A stretch of DNA of 64,000 bases, taken from Streptomyces rubellomurinus. Lineage in GTDB: Bacteria > Actinomycetota > Actinomycetes > Streptomycetales > Streptomycetaceae. The stretch lies in assembly GCF_000961885.1 (NCBI RefSeq), contig NZ_JZKH01000037.1, positions 10,284 to 74,283 on the forward strand, written 5' to 3'. The position numbers and the translations under genes are program-made. Shown one piece after another: positions 18,002-26,841 of the stretch. The notes beneath the pieces were generated by a model, which was given only the letters and a program-made list of their open reading frames with translations, was not told the origin of the DNA and ran no database searches. The stretch's first letter is position 1. Each line of letters begins with the position of its first letter.

Positions 18002-20236
18002 TCACCCCGGCCGACCGACCCCGCCCTCGGGCGCGTGCGGGCGGCTCACGTCGTACACGCCCGACACCTTGAGCATCGCCCGCATCAGGCCGGGCAGCGC
18101 GGCCGGCTCGGGCAGCTCGACGGTGTAGGTGTGCCGGACCCGCAGCTCCTGCGGCGGCTCGACCTCGGCCGAGACGATGCCGACGCCCACGGCGGAGATC
18201 GCCGCGGTGAGGTCGGCGAGCAGCCGGGGCCGGTTCAGCGCCTCGGCCCGCAGGGTGACCCGGTGGCCGGCCGCCGGCGCGTCCTGCGGCCGCCAGCGGA
18301 CCTCCAGCACGGCCCGGCCGTCCGCCCGCATCCGTTCCCCGGCCGGGCAGCCGGCCCGGTGCACCGCCACCGCTCCGCCGCGGATCGGGTAGCCGGCCAC
18401 CTCGTCCGGCGGGACGGGCGTGCAGCAGCGGGCCAGCCGGACGGCCGCGCCGGGGCGCCCGGCCACCGCGACGGGCGCGGCCCGCCGCCCGCCGGCCCCG
18501 CGCCGGGCGTCCCGGTGCGCGGACGGGGCGAGCAGCTCGGACTGTCCCGGCTGCCCGGGCTGCCCGGCCGAGGGGCCGGTGCGCACCACCGGCAGCCGGG
18601 CCGGGTGGTCGGCCAGCCAGCGTTCGATGGCCAGCCGGGCGGCGGGGGTACGGGCGTACTCCAGCCACTGCGGGGACGGCCCGGAGGGCTGCCCGCCGGC
18701 CGTGGCGGCCTCGGTGAGCACGGCCAGCACGTCGCCGTCGCGCAGCGCGGTGGACAGCGCGGTGAGCCGGCCGTTGACCCGGGCGCCGATACATCGGTGC
18801 CCGGTCTGCTCGCCGAGCAGATAGGCCGCATCCACACAAGTGGCCCCGGCCCTCAGCTGAAGCGTTTCGCCAGCCTCGGTCACGACGGTGATCTCGCGGT
18901 CCCCGGCGAGGTCGGCGGTGAGCGCGGACCAGAAGGCGTCCGGGTCGGGCGTCTCCTGCTGCCACTCCAGCAGCCGGCTGAGCCAGCCGGGCCGGGCCGG
19001 GTCGGTGCGGTCCAGCTCGTCGGTGTCCGGGGCGGCGCCGGCCGGGGTCGGGTCGCCGAGCGCGACCACCCCGGTCTGGGCGACCTCGTGCATCCGCCGG
19101 GTGCGGACCAGCACCTCGACCACCTCGCCCTCCAGCGCCACGGCGGTGTGCAGCGACTGGTAGAGGTTGAACTTGGGGGCGGCCACGAAGTCCTTGAACT
19201 CCCCGGGCAGCGGCGTCCAGCAGGTGTGCAGCTCGCCCAGCACGGCGTAGCAGTCGGCGTTCTCCTCGACCACCACCAGCAGCCGCCCGAAGTCGGCCGG
19301 CTGCGGCCGCTGCGGCTGCCCGTCCGGCCCGGGCGCGGCGGCCCGCTTCAGCAGCACCCGGTGCAGCGAGACGCAGTGCCGGGGCCGGACGGTGACCTCG
19401 GCGGCCACCCCGGCCTCGGCCAGCTGGCGGGCCAGTCGCCGGGCGAAGGGCTCCAGCAGGGCGTCCGGCTCGGCCTCGTGACCGGCGATCAGGGCGCGGG
19501 TGCGGGCGTGCTCCTCGGGGTGCAGAGTGGCGAAGACGATGTCCTCCAGCTCCGCCTTGAGCACCTGGATGCCGAGCCGCTCGGCCAGCGGGATCAGCAC
19601 GTCCCGGGTGACCTTGGCGATCCGCACCTGGCTGGCCGGCTTCATGTGCCGGATGGTGCGCATGTTGTGCAGCCGGTCGGCGAGCTTGATCACCATCACC
19701 CGGACGTCGTCCCCGGTGGCGACCAGCATCTTGCGGAAGGTCTCGGCCTCGGCGGCCGCGCCGAAGTCGACCTTCTCCAGCTTCGTCACCCCGTCGACCA
19801 GGTAGGCGACTTCGGGGCCGAAGCCGGCGCCCACCTGCTCCAGCGTCAACTCGGTGTCCTCGACGGTGTCGTGGAGCAGCGAGGCGACCAAGGTGGTCGT
19901 CCCGGCGCCGAGTTGGGCCAGGATCATGGTGACGGCCAGCGGGTGGGTGATGTACGGCTCGCCGCTCTTGCGCTTCTGGCCGCGGTGGCTCGCCTCGGCG
20001 AGCCGGTACGCCCGGGCGAGCAGGCCGAGGTCGGCCTGCGGATGGTGGGCGCGGTGGACCCGGACGAGCGGTTCGAGCGCGTCCGGGACCGGCTGGCGGC
20101 CGGTGGCCAGTAACGCCGCCCGCCCGGCCCGGCCGAGGGCTGCCAGGCCGAGCTCCCCGAGGGGCCGCCTGGCCCCGGCCTGCCGTACGGTCGTCGGCTG
20201 CCCCCCCGCGAGGGGCTGCCCGGCTTCGATGGTCAT
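18002..20236 (-). CDS. RelA/SpoT-homologue (p)ppGpp enzyme with intact hydrolase and divergent synthetase domain
   Basis: A 744-residue long RSH protein. The HD hydrolase domain is intact, with HPLAVTMIL, LLHDTVEDT and KLADRLHNMRT. The synthetase domain keeps EFKDFVAAPKFNLYQSLHTA and the glutamate of VEVLVRT but has lost usual residues: the GIRVLVD-type strand reads DFGRLLVVVEE and the AAHWxYK end is missing. TGS, zinc-finger-like (CCTPVPPDE) and ACT regions follow. This suggests a hydrolase-biased second RSH, like RshA of S. coelicolor, alongside a main RelA elsewhere. ATG at 20236 follows GGAGGT; a longer reading to 20317 is not favoured. Confidence 0.88.
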   Translation of the reverse strand: MTIEAGQPLAGGQPTTVRQAGARRPLGELGLAALGRAGRAALLATGRQPVPDALEPLVRVHRAHHPQADLGLLARAYRLAEASHRGQKRKSGEPYITHPLAVTMILAQLGAGTTTLVASLLHDTVEDTELTLEQVGAGFGPEVAYLVDGVTKLEKVDFGAAAEAETFRKMLVATGDDVRVMVIKLADRLHNMRTIRHMKPASQVRIAKVTRDVLIPLAERLGIQVLKAELEDIVFATLHPEEHARTRALIAGHEAEPDALLEPFARRLARQLAEAGVAAEVTVRPRHCVSLHRVLLKRAAAPGPDGQPQRPQPADFGRLLVVVEENADCYAVLGELHTCWTPLPGEFKDFVAAPKFNLYQSLHTAVALEGEVVEVLVRTRRMHEVAQTGVVALGDPTPAGAAPDTDELDRTDPARPGWLSRLLEWQQETPDPDAFWSALTADLAGDREITVVTEAGETLQLRAGATCVDAAYLLGEQTGHRCIGARVNGRLTALSTALRDGDVLAVLTEAATAGGQPSGPSPQWLEYARTPAARLAIERWLADHPARLPVVRTGPSAGQPGQPGQSELLAPSAHRDARRGAGGRRAAPVAVAGRPGAAVRLARCCTPVPPDEVAGYPIRGGAVAVHRAGCPAGERMRADGRAVLEVRWRPQDAPAAGHRVTLRAEALNRPRLLADLTAAISAVGVGIVSAEVEPPQELRVRHTYTVELPEPAALPGLMRAMLKVSGVYDVSRPHAPEGGVGRPG

Positions 20237-20403
20237 CGCACCTCCGGCAACGGTCGCCGGGTGCTGCCCCTCCCCAGGGGTGATCGACCCGGTGGTCCAT
20301 GCTACCGAGCAGAGCACGTTCCGCGATGCCGTGATTCCCGTCCGCGACCGGTATCACCCGATCGGGGGGATTCGTCGCCGTACGAATTGGGCAAACCGGG
20401 CCC

Positions 20404-21312
20404 TCAGCCCTGGTGCAGCGCCCACCAGCGCTCGTCGAGGCGCCCCTCGGCGACGATCACGGCCGGCCCGGTCATCTCCACCCGGCCGTCCGGGTGCTCG
20501 GTGATCACCAGCCGCCCGCCCAGCACGTCCACGGTGTACGCGACGGCCTCGCCGGTGACGGCCGGGTCCGCGCCGTCGCGGCGGATCGCCGCCACGGCGA
20601 CGGCACACGCGCCGGTGCCGCAGGAGCGGGTCTCGCCGGAGCCGCGCTCGTGCACCCGCATCGCGACGTGCCGCGGGCCGCGGTCGACCACGAACTCGAC
20701 GTTGACGCCCTCCGGGTAGGCGCCCTCGGGGCTGGTGAGCGGCGCGCGGAACAGGTCGCCGGCGTGATCCAGGCTCTCGACGAAGGCGACCGCGTGCGGG
20801 TTGCCCATGTTGACGTTCAGGGCGGGCCAGCGGCGCTCGCCGACCGCGACCTCGATGCCGTCCGGCCCGGGCAGCCGGGCCTTGCCCATGTCGATGGTGA
20901 CCTCGCCGGGCGTGCCGTCCGTGGCGTCCTCGGCGACCTTCGCGGTGAGCACCCCGGAACGGGTGGCGATCGCCAGCTCGCCGGGCTTGGCCAGACCGGC
21001 CTCGACCAGGAAGCGGGCGAACACCCGCAGGCCATTCCCGCACATCTCGGCGATGCTGCCGTCCGAGTTGCGGTAGTCCATGAACCACTCGGCCCGGTCG
21101 GCCAGGTGCGCGGCGGCCGGATCGGCGGCGGCGCGCACCACCCGCAGCAGCCCGTCCCCGCCGATGCCGGCCCGGCGGTCGCACAGCGCGGCGACGGCCG
21201 CGGGGCCGATCTCCAGCGCGCCGTCCGGGTCCGGGACGATCACGAAGTCGTTCTGGGTGCCGTGGCCCTTGAAGAAGGGGAGGCCGGCCTGCGGGAGGGA
21301 GGATGCGCTCAC
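20404..21312 (-). CDS. dapF: Diaminopimelate epimerase
   Basis: A 302-residue enzyme converting LL- to meso-diaminopimelate for lysine and peptidoglycan synthesis. The two catalytic cysteines are present in AEMCGNGLRVFARF and SCGTGACAVAV, and the N-terminal FFKGHGTQNDFVI is typical of actinobacterial DapF. No ribosome binding site precedes the GTG start, but TACCCT lies exactly 7 nt before it, suggesting leaderless transcription. It is followed by the RSH gene in the same direction. Confidence 0.96.
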   Translation of the reverse strand: MSASSLPQAGLPFFKGHGTQNDFVIVPDPDGALEIGPAAVAALCDRRAGIGGDGLLRVVRAAADPAAAHLADRAEWFMDYRNSDGSIAEMCGNGLRVFARFLVEAGLAKPGELAIATRSGVLTAKVAEDATDGTPGEVTIDMGKARLPGPDGIEVAVGERRWPALNVNMGNPHAVAFVESLDHAGDLFRAPLTSPEGAYPEGVNVEFVVDRGPRHVAMRVHERGSGETRSCGTGACAVAVAAIRRDGADPAVTGEAVAYTVDVLGGRLVITEHPDGRVEMTGPAVIVAEGRLDERWWALHQG

Positions 21313-21319
21313 GCCACCC

Positions 21320-21325
21320 AGGGTA
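21320..21325 (-). promoter_or_regulatory. Candidate -10 for a leaderless dapF transcript
   Basis: TACCCT on the minus strand ends 7 nt before the dapF GTG, with no Shine-Dalgarno sequence between. A transcript started at the usual distance would begin at the start codon. No clear -35 is seen. Confidence 0.45.
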
Positions 21326-21345
21326 CTGAGGAGGGGTGCCGAGCC

Positions 21346-21858
21346 CTACCGCAGGTACGCGACCCGCCAGACCGCGAGCACGCACGCGGCCAGCGCGATC
21401 AGGGTGTAGACGGCGATCGCCCGCCAGCTCGCCCGCTGCCCGGAGCCGCGGCGCGGCAGGCCGGGCCACCGGTAGCCGGCGTGCCGGGCGGCCATCGCGC
21501 CCCAGCCGAACGAGGCGGCGGTGAACAGCAGCCCGAGCATCCCGACCATGGTGGCGCGCGCCCCGGCCGAGCCGAAGGCGAGCGGGAAGGCGAACATCAG
21601 CGAGCCGAGGGTGCCGAGCAGCGCGATCGGCAGCGTCTGCCACCAGCGCAGCCGGCGCAGCGGGCGGATCTCCCGCTCGTGCACGGCGGCGTCCGGCGGG
21701 AGGTGGGTGTCCAGGGCGGGCACCGCGAGCGCGTACGAGGTGGGTGCCTCCAGGCCGGTCAGCACGGGGAGGTCGCCCATCGTGGACTCGTCGAACTCCT
21801 CGGCCGGTGCGGTGACGCTCCCGCGCTGGCCGGGTTCGGGGCCGGTACCCGTCGACAC
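21346..21858 (-). CDS. Small integral membrane protein of unknown function
   Basis: A 170-residue protein not recognised beyond streptomycete hypothetical membrane proteins. After about 75 cytoplasmic-looking residues, three hydrophobic segments are visible: QTLPIALLGTLGSLMFAFPL, MVGMLGLLFTAASFGWGAM and IAVYTLIALAACVLAVW. GTG at 21858 follows GGGGAGG. It lies between miaA and dapF in the same direction, a conserved-looking arrangement that gives no clear clue to function. Confidence 0.75.
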   Translation of the reverse strand: MSTGTGPEPGQRGSVTAPAEEFDESTMGDLPVLTGLEAPTSYALAVPALDTHLPPDAAVHEREIRPLRRLRWWQTLPIALLGTLGSLMFAFPLAFGSAGARATMVGMLGLLFTAASFGWGAMAARHAGYRWPGLPRRGSGQRASWRAIAVYTLIALAACVLAVWRVAYLR

Positions 21859-22086
21859 ACGGCCTCCCCTGACTGTTCGACACGAGCGGACTCGCGGCCG
21901 GGCACGGTCGGCCCTCGCGGGCCGACCCCTACGCCATCGATGATGGCATGTCCAGGGGGGCCGTTCGGGCCGGACCGGGGTCGGCGGGTGATCCGTGGCC
22001 ATCACGTGATCCGGCCGTGACCCCCGGTTCGTCCTGCACGGCCACCTGCGCGCGCACCTGCACCGCCGAACTGGCCGAAACAGGCC

Positions 22087-23022
22087 CTACACGGCCGGAA
22101 CTCCCTGACGTCCGATCAGTTCGAGGGACCGCTCCAGCAGCTCGACCGGGTCGGTGCCGGCCGGGCGGGAGAGCCAGTGGATGCGGTCGTCGCGGCGGAA
22201 CCAGGACTCCTGGCGGCGCGCGAAGCGCTTGGTCGCCCGCACGGTTTCGGCCCGCGCCTCGTCCTCGGTGCACTCGCCGGCGAAGTGGTCGAGCACCTGC
22301 TGGTAGCCGAGCGCCCGGGAGGCCGTCCTGCCCTCCCGCAGGCCGACCGCCTCCAGCGCGCGCACCTCGTCCAGCAGCCCGGCCTCCCACATCCGGTCGA
22401 CCCGCAGCGTGATCCGCTCGTCCAGCTCGGGGCGCGGCACGGCGACGCCGATCTGCACCGCCTCGTACACGGCGGTGTTGCTCGGCAGGTTGGCGGTGAA
22501 CGGCTGCCCGGTGATCTCGATGACCTCCAGCGCGCGGACGATCCGCCGCCCGTTGCTGGTCAGGATCGCCTCGGCGGCCGCCGGGTCCAGCTCGGCCAGT
22601 CGCCGGTGCAGCGCGTACGGGCCGGCCTGGTCCAGCTCGGCCTCCAGTCGGGCGCGCACGGCCGGGTCGGTGCCGGGGAACTCCATCTCGTCGATCGCCG
22701 CCCGGACGTACAGCCCGGAGCCGCCGACCAGGACGGGCGTGCGCCCGGCGGCGAGCAGCCGGTCGATCTCGGCCCGGGCCAGCCGCTGGTACTCGGCGAC
22801 GCTGGCGGCCTCGGTGACGTCCCAGACGTCCAGCAGGTGGTGCGGCACTCCCCCGCGCTCCTCCTCGGTGAGCTTGGCGGTGCCGATGTCCATGCCCCGG
22901 TACAGCTGCATCGAGTCGGTGTTGATCACCTCGCCGCCGAGGCTGCGGGCGACGGCGACGGCCAGGTCGGACTTTCCGGCGGCGGTCGCGCCGACGATGC
23001 TGATCACACGGGAGCTGCTCAC
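22087..23022 (-). CDS. miaA: tRNA dimethylallyltransferase
   Basis: A 311-residue enzyme that adds the dimethylallyl group to N6 of A37 in tRNAs reading codons that start with U. The P-loop is SIVGATAAGKSDLA at the N-terminus, followed by NTDSMQLYRGMDIGTAK and the VLVGGSGLYVRA segment. MiaB, which methylthiolates this product, is encoded about 1.2 kb away. GTG at 23022 follows GGAG; an upstream in-frame extension lacks similarity. Confidence 0.96.
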   Translation of the reverse strand: MSSSRVISIVGATAAGKSDLAVAVARSLGGEVINTDSMQLYRGMDIGTAKLTEEERGGVPHHLLDVWDVTEAASVAEYQRLARAEIDRLLAAGRTPVLVGGSGLYVRAAIDEMEFPGTDPAVRARLEAELDQAGPYALHRRLAELDPAAAEAILTSNGRRIVRALEVIEITGQPFTANLPSNTAVYEAVQIGVAVPRPELDERITLRVDRMWEAGLLDEVRALEAVGLREGRTASRALGYQQVLDHFAGECTEDEARAETVRATKRFARRQESWFRRDDRIHWLSRPAGTDPVELLERSLELIGRQGVPAV

Positions 23023-23191
23023 CGCTCCAGTCTCCCAAAACCGGAACCGCACCGGAGATCGGGCTGCCGCCCGCCCCCGGCTGCGCGAGGATATGACTGT
23101 TTCCTCCGTTTCCGCCGTCGACGTTCTTTGCGAACGCTTTGCCCGTCCCGGGCGTTGTGCAGGGAGACAGTCGAGGAAGGGTGAGATCGCC

Positions 23192-23443
23192 ATGGGTCTG
23201 ATGGACAACCTCAAGGGCAAGGCCGAGGAGCTCAAGGAGAAGGCCAGCGAACTCGCGGGCAAGCACCACGAACAGATCGACAACATGGTCGACAAGGCCG
23301 GCGGCGCGATCGACAAGGCGACCAAGGGCAAGTACAGCGACAGGATCGAGCACGGCGCCAGCAAGGCCAAGGGCGCGGTGGACGACTTCGCCCACAAGCC
23401 GGAGCAGCCCGGTGGGAACGGGGGCCGGGCCCCGCAGGCCTGA
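23192..23443 (+). CDS. Small amphipathic protein of the Rv0909/MT0933 antitoxin-like family
   Basis: An 83-residue, Lys/Glu-rich, helix-prone protein beginning MGLMDNLKGKAEELKEKASE and continuing QIDNMVDKAGGAIDKATKGK. The family is often named antitoxin by similarity to Rv0909. No toxin gene is adjacent, so a toxin-antitoxin role is not supported here, and a stress- or envelope-associated role is equally possible. A GAGGAAGG site precedes the ATG. It runs divergently from miaA and its stop is only 3 nt from the stop of the convergent next gene. Confidence 0.75.
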   Translation: MGLMDNLKGKAEELKEKASELAGKHHEQIDNMVDKAGGAIDKATKGKYSDRIEHGASKAKGAVDDFAHKPEQPGGNGGRAPQA

Positions 23444-23446
23444 GGC

Positions 23447-24145
23447 TCAGCTCCAGGACGCCACGAAGTAGCCGACCCCGTACGGCGCGTCCTGGTAGCC
23501 GAGCCGCGCGGTCAGGCCGGCGCCCTGCGCGGCGCCGGCCAGGACCTGCCACGGCGCCCGGCCCTCGGCCTTGAGCTCGGCGGCGAGCCCGGCGTCCAGC
23601 GCGGCGAGGGCGGGCAGGTCGGCGGAGCCCAGGGCGGCGGCCAGCGCGGCGTCGTAGCCCTCGGCCCGCTCGTCCAGGTAGCCGGGTGCCTTCAGCGAAC
23701 GGCAGGCGCTGCCGTCGCCCAGCACCAGCAGGGCGACCCGGTCGGCGAGGCCGGCCAGGCCCTGGCCGAGCCCGAGCATCCGGTCGGCGGGGGCGTCCGC
23801 GGGCACCGCGCAGGCGTGCGTCGGCAGGCTCACGCCGGCGTGCTCCAGCAGCCAGGCGCCGACGGTCAGCGAGGGCGCCAGCTCCGGCCCCTCGACCCGG
23901 CCGCCGGGCAGCTTGACGACGAGCGGCACCCCGTAGCGCCGGAAGGAACCGGCCCCGCCCTCGGTCCACACCTCGGCCTCCGGCCCGGTGCCGACCACCA
24001 CGACCAGCTGCGGCTCGGCCGCGACCAGCGCCGCCAGCGCCTCCGCGCAGGCGGCGCGCAGCCCGTCCAGCTCGGGCGCGGCCCCGGCGGCGACCTCGGG
24101 GACGAGCAGCGGCGGACAGGGGCACACGGCGGCGGCTACCAGCAT
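23447..24145 (-). CDS. Class III extradiol dioxygenase-fold protein, function unknown
   Basis: A 232-residue protein beginning MLVAAAVCPCPPLLVPEVAA, the pattern of a conserved actinobacterial family related to the LigB catalytic subunit fold. VVVVGTGPEAEVW and LLVLGDGSACRSLKAPGYLD match the metal-region strands, but the usual paired histidines are not obvious, so oxygenase activity should not be assumed. The start is taken at 24145 because TAGAGT lies 7 nt upstream with no ribosome binding site, a leaderless arrangement; 24163 is an alternative. It lies downstream of miaB, behind a terminator. Confidence 0.72.
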   Translation of the reverse strand: MLVAAAVCPCPPLLVPEVAAGAAPELDGLRAACAEALAALVAAEPQLVVVVGTGPEAEVWTEGGAGSFRRYGVPLVVKLPGGRVEGPELAPSLTVGAWLLEHAGVSLPTHACAVPADAPADRMLGLGQGLAGLADRVALLVLGDGSACRSLKAPGYLDERAEGYDAALAAALGSADLPALAALDAGLAAELKAEGRAPWQVLAGAAQGAGLTARLGYQDAPYGVGYFVASWS

Positions 24146-24152
24146 GCGGATC

Positions 24153-24158
24153 ACTCTA
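24153..24158 (-). promoter_or_regulatory. Candidate -10 (TAGAGT) for a leaderless transcript
   Basis: TAGAGT on the minus strand ends 7 nt before the ATG at 24145. The hexamer is close to the streptomycete -10 consensus and no Shine-Dalgarno sequence is present. The expected -35 position overlaps the miaB terminator and is not recognisable. Confidence 0.5.
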
Positions 24159-24170
24159 GCCAAACGCGAC

Positions 24171-24208
24171 GGCGGCCCGGCGGGAGTCGAAACTCCCGCC
24201 GGGCCGCC
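24171..24208 (-). terminator. miaB terminator
   Basis: A perfect 17-bp stem (GGCGGCCCGGCGGGAGT with its complement) closes a CGAA tetraloop 12 nt after the miaB stop. Confidence 0.88.
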
Positions 24209-24220
24209 GCCCGGTCGTGA

Positions 24221-25723
24221 TCAGTCCCCGCAGCAGGCCCCGCCCGCCGGGGCGGCCAGCGGCAGCTCGGCCGGGGCGCCGATCTTCGGCAGGCCCAGCA
24301 GGACGCCGGCCGGCTTGGCGGCGGGCTTCGCCTGGCGCTTCTCCCAGGCGTCGCCGGCCCGGGTGCGGCGCACCGCGAGCGACGGGCCCTCGGCCAGCAG
24401 GTGGTGCGGGGCGGCGTAGGTGATCTCGACGGTCACCATGTCGCCGGGACGCACCGGCTCCTCCGGCTTCGTGAAGTGGACCAGCCGGTTGTCGGGCGCG
24501 CGGCCGGAGAGCCGGTGGGTCTTGTCGTCCTTCTTGCCCTCGCCCTCGGCGACCAGGATCTCCAGGGTGCGGCCGACCTGCTTCTTGTTCTCCTCCCAGG
24601 AGATCTCCTCCTGGAGGGCGATCAGCCGGTCGTAGCGGGCCTGGACGACCTCCTTCGGCACCTGGTCCGCCATCTCCGCGGCCGGGGTGCCGGGACGCTT
24701 GGAGTACTGGAAGGTGAAGGCGTTGGTGAAGCGGGCCTCGCGGACGGTGTGCATCGTCTCCTCGAAGTCCTCCTCGGTCTCGCCGGGGAAGCCCACGATG
24801 ATGTCGGTGGAGATGGCCGCGTCCGGCATCGCCTCGCGCACCTTGCGGATGATCCCGAGGAAACGCTCCTGCCGGTACGAGCGGCGCATCGCCTTGAGCA
24901 CGCGGTCCGAGCCGGACTGCAGCGGCATGTGCAGCTGGTGCATCACGGCCGGGGTCTCGGCCATCGCGGCGATGACGTCGTCGGTGAAGTCGCGCGGGTG
25001 CGGGGAGGTGAAGCGGATCCGCTCCAGGCCCTCGATCTTCCCGGCGGCGCGCAGCAGCTTGGAGAACGCCTCGCGGTCGCCCAGGTCGGAGCCGTACGCG
25101 TTGACGTTCTGGCCGAGCAGGGTGACCTCGATGACGCCCTCGTCGACCAGCGCCTCGATCTCGGCGAGGACGTCACCGGGGCGGCGGTCCTCCTCCTTGC
25201 CGCGCAGCGCGGGGACGATGCAGAAGGTGCAGGTGTTGTTGCAGCCGACCGAGATGGCGACCCAGGCGGCGTAGGCGGATTCGCGGCGGGTCGGCAGCGT
25301 GGAGGGGAAGGTCTCCAGCGACTCCAGGATCTCGACCTGGGCCTTCTTCTCGACCGCGGCCCGCTCCAGCAGGGCCGGCAGGTGGCCGATGTTGTGGGTG
25401 CCGAACACCACGTCGACCCAGGGGGCCCGGCTGACGATGGTGTCGCGGTCCTTCTGCGCCAGGCAGCCGCCGACGGCGATCTGCATGCCCTGGTTGCGGC
25501 CCTTGGCCGGCGCGAGCTGCCCGAGGTTGCCGTACAGCTTGTTGTCGGCGTTCTCGCGCACCGCGCAGGTGTTGAACACCACCAGGTCCGGGTCGCCCTC
25601 CGGCCCGGCCTTGACGTAGCCCGCCTCCTCCAGCAGCCCGGACAGCCGCTCGGAGTCGTGGACGTTCATCTGACAGCCGTGCGTGACGACCTTGTAGCTC
25701 TTCAATCCGCTCTCACCGCTCAC
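24221..25723 (-). CDS. miaB: tRNA-2-methylthio-N6-dimethylallyladenosine synthase
   Basis: A 500-residue radical-SAM methylthiotransferase acting on i6A37 made by MiaA. The N-terminal UPF0004 domain has its three cluster cysteines ([21 protein letters not shown]). The radical SAM motif is CNNTCTFC near residue 160, and a C-terminal TRAM domain ends near residue 445. A short Ala/Pro-rich tail ending AGGACCGD adds two cysteines absent from minimal MiaB. rimO in this window is its paralogue. Confidence 0.97.
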   Translation of the reverse strand: MSGESGLKSYKVVTHGCQMNVHDSERLSGLLEEAGYVKAGPEGDPDLVVFNTCAVRENADNKLYGNLGQLAPAKGRNQGMQIAVGGCLAQKDRDTIVSRAPWVDVVFGTHNIGHLPALLERAAVEKKAQVEILESLETFPSTLPTRRESAYAAWVAISVGCNNTCTFCIVPALRGKEEDRRPGDVLAEIEALVDEGVIEVTLLGQNVNAYGSDLGDREAFSKLLRAAGKIEGLERIRFTSPHPRDFTDDVIAAMAETPAVMHQLHMPLQSGSDRVLKAMRRSYRQERFLGIIRKVREAMPDAAISTDIIVGFPGETEEDFEETMHTVREARFTNAFTFQYSKRPGTPAAEMADQVPKEVVQARYDRLIALQEEISWEENKKQVGRTLEILVAEGEGKKDDKTHRLSGRAPDNRLVHFTKPEEPVRPGDMVTVEITYAAPHHLLAEGPSLAVRRTRAGDAWEKRQAKPAAKPAGVLLGLPKIGAPAELPLAAPAGGACCGD

Positions 25724-25806
25724 CAGACCAGGGTACGGGCACCCGGGAAGCGCTTTTCCCGGCCCTTCGCCCGTTCCTTCCCCTCCCGTTCGGCCGGGGC
25801 GCCTGG

Positions 25807-25812
25807 CACTAT
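25807..25812 (+). promoter_or_regulatory. Candidate -10 (CACTAT) for a leaderless TAXI-protein transcript
   Basis: CACTAT ends 6 nt before the ATG at 25819, and no ribosome binding site precedes that ATG. No convincing -35 hexamer is visible. Confidence 0.35.
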
Positions 25813-25818
25813 CCCTGC

Positions 25819-26838
25819 ATGGCCCCCATCACCGCCCCCCGTCTCGGCGCCGCAGTCCGCGCCGCGGCCCGCAGCCCGCTGTGGCGGACGGTGCTGGTGC
25901 TGGCGCTGCTGCTCGCGGGCTTCGGCGGCTGGTGGCTGTCGGCGGGCCGCTCGCCCGACTACCCGCGCGGCGAGACCCGGTTCGCGACGGGCTCGGCGAG
26001 CGGCGTCTACGACCGGTACGGGCGGCTGCTGCAGACCCACGTCGCGCGGGCGATGCCGGGGGTGCGGCTGGCCCTGGACAACACCGCCGGCTCGGTGGAG
26101 AACCTGGACCGGGTGGCCACCGGCCGCGACTCCTTCGCGATCGCCACCGCCGACGCCGTCGCCGACTACCACGGCCCGGGCCGGGACCGGCTGCGCGCCA
26201 TCGCCCGGCTGTACGACGACTACCTGCAGCTGATCGTCCCGGCCGACTCCCCGGTGCGGCGCACGGCCGACCTCAAGGGCCTGCGGGTCGGCGTGGGCGA
26301 GCCCCAGTCCGGGGTGGCCCCGGTGACGAGGCGGCTGCTGACCGCCGCCGGGCTGGACCCGGACCGCGACATCAAGCCGGTGCCGGTCAACATCGGCGAG
26401 GCCATAGCCGAGCTGCGCGAGGGCAGGGTGGACGCCTTCTTCTGGTCCGGCGGGCTGCCGACCGGCGCGATCACCGACCTGTCCGACCACGTCCCGATCC
26501 GGGTGGTGCCGCTGGGCGACCTCGCCGAGGCGCTGCACAAGGCGGAGGGCAGCGGCTCGGACGCCTACCGGGCGGCGACCATGCCCAAGGGCACCTACCC
26601 GAACGCCGAGCCGAAGGACGCGGTCGCCACCGTGGCCGTGCCCAACCTGCTGATCACCCGGGACGACGTCGACCCGGGGCTGGTCGAGGGGATGACCCGG
26701 GCCGTGATCGACAGCCGCGACCAGATCGGCGCCCAGGTGCACGCCGCCCAGCTGGTCGACCTGCGCACCGCCGTGTACACCGACCCGCTCCCGCTGCACG
26801 AGGGCGCGGCGCGCTACTACCGCTCGGTGAAACCCTAG
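25819..26838 (+). CDS. TAXI-family solute-binding protein, membrane-anchored, without TRAP permease
   Basis: A 339-residue periplasmic-type binding protein of the TRAP TAXI family. A hydrophobic N-terminal segment ([19 protein letters not shown]) probably anchors it. The mature part shows the family signatures [26 protein letters not shown] and [17 protein letters not shown]. Family members bind organic acids such as glutamate. No TRAP membrane subunits are nearby. Instead its stop is 3 nt from the stop of the convergent glutamate-sensor kinase gene, so it may present ligand to that sensor or to GluBCD; this is inference. Confidence 0.9.
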   Translation: MAPITAPRLGAAVRAAARSPLWRTVLVLALLLAGFGGWWLSAGRSPDYPRGETRFATGSASGVYDRYGRLLQTHVARAMPGVRLALDNTAGSVENLDRVATGRDSFAIATADAVADYHGPGRDRLRAIARLYDDYLQLIVPADSPVRRTADLKGLRVGVGEPQSGVAPVTRRLLTAAGLDPDRDIKPVPVNIGEAIAELREGRVDAFFWSGGLPTGAITDLSDHVPIRVVPLGDLAEALHKAEGSGSDAYRAATMPKGTYPNAEPKDAVATVAVPNLLITRDDVDPGLVEGMTRAVIDSRDQIGAQVHAAQLVDLRTAVYTDPLPLHEGAARYYRSVKP

Positions 26839-26841
26839 GAC

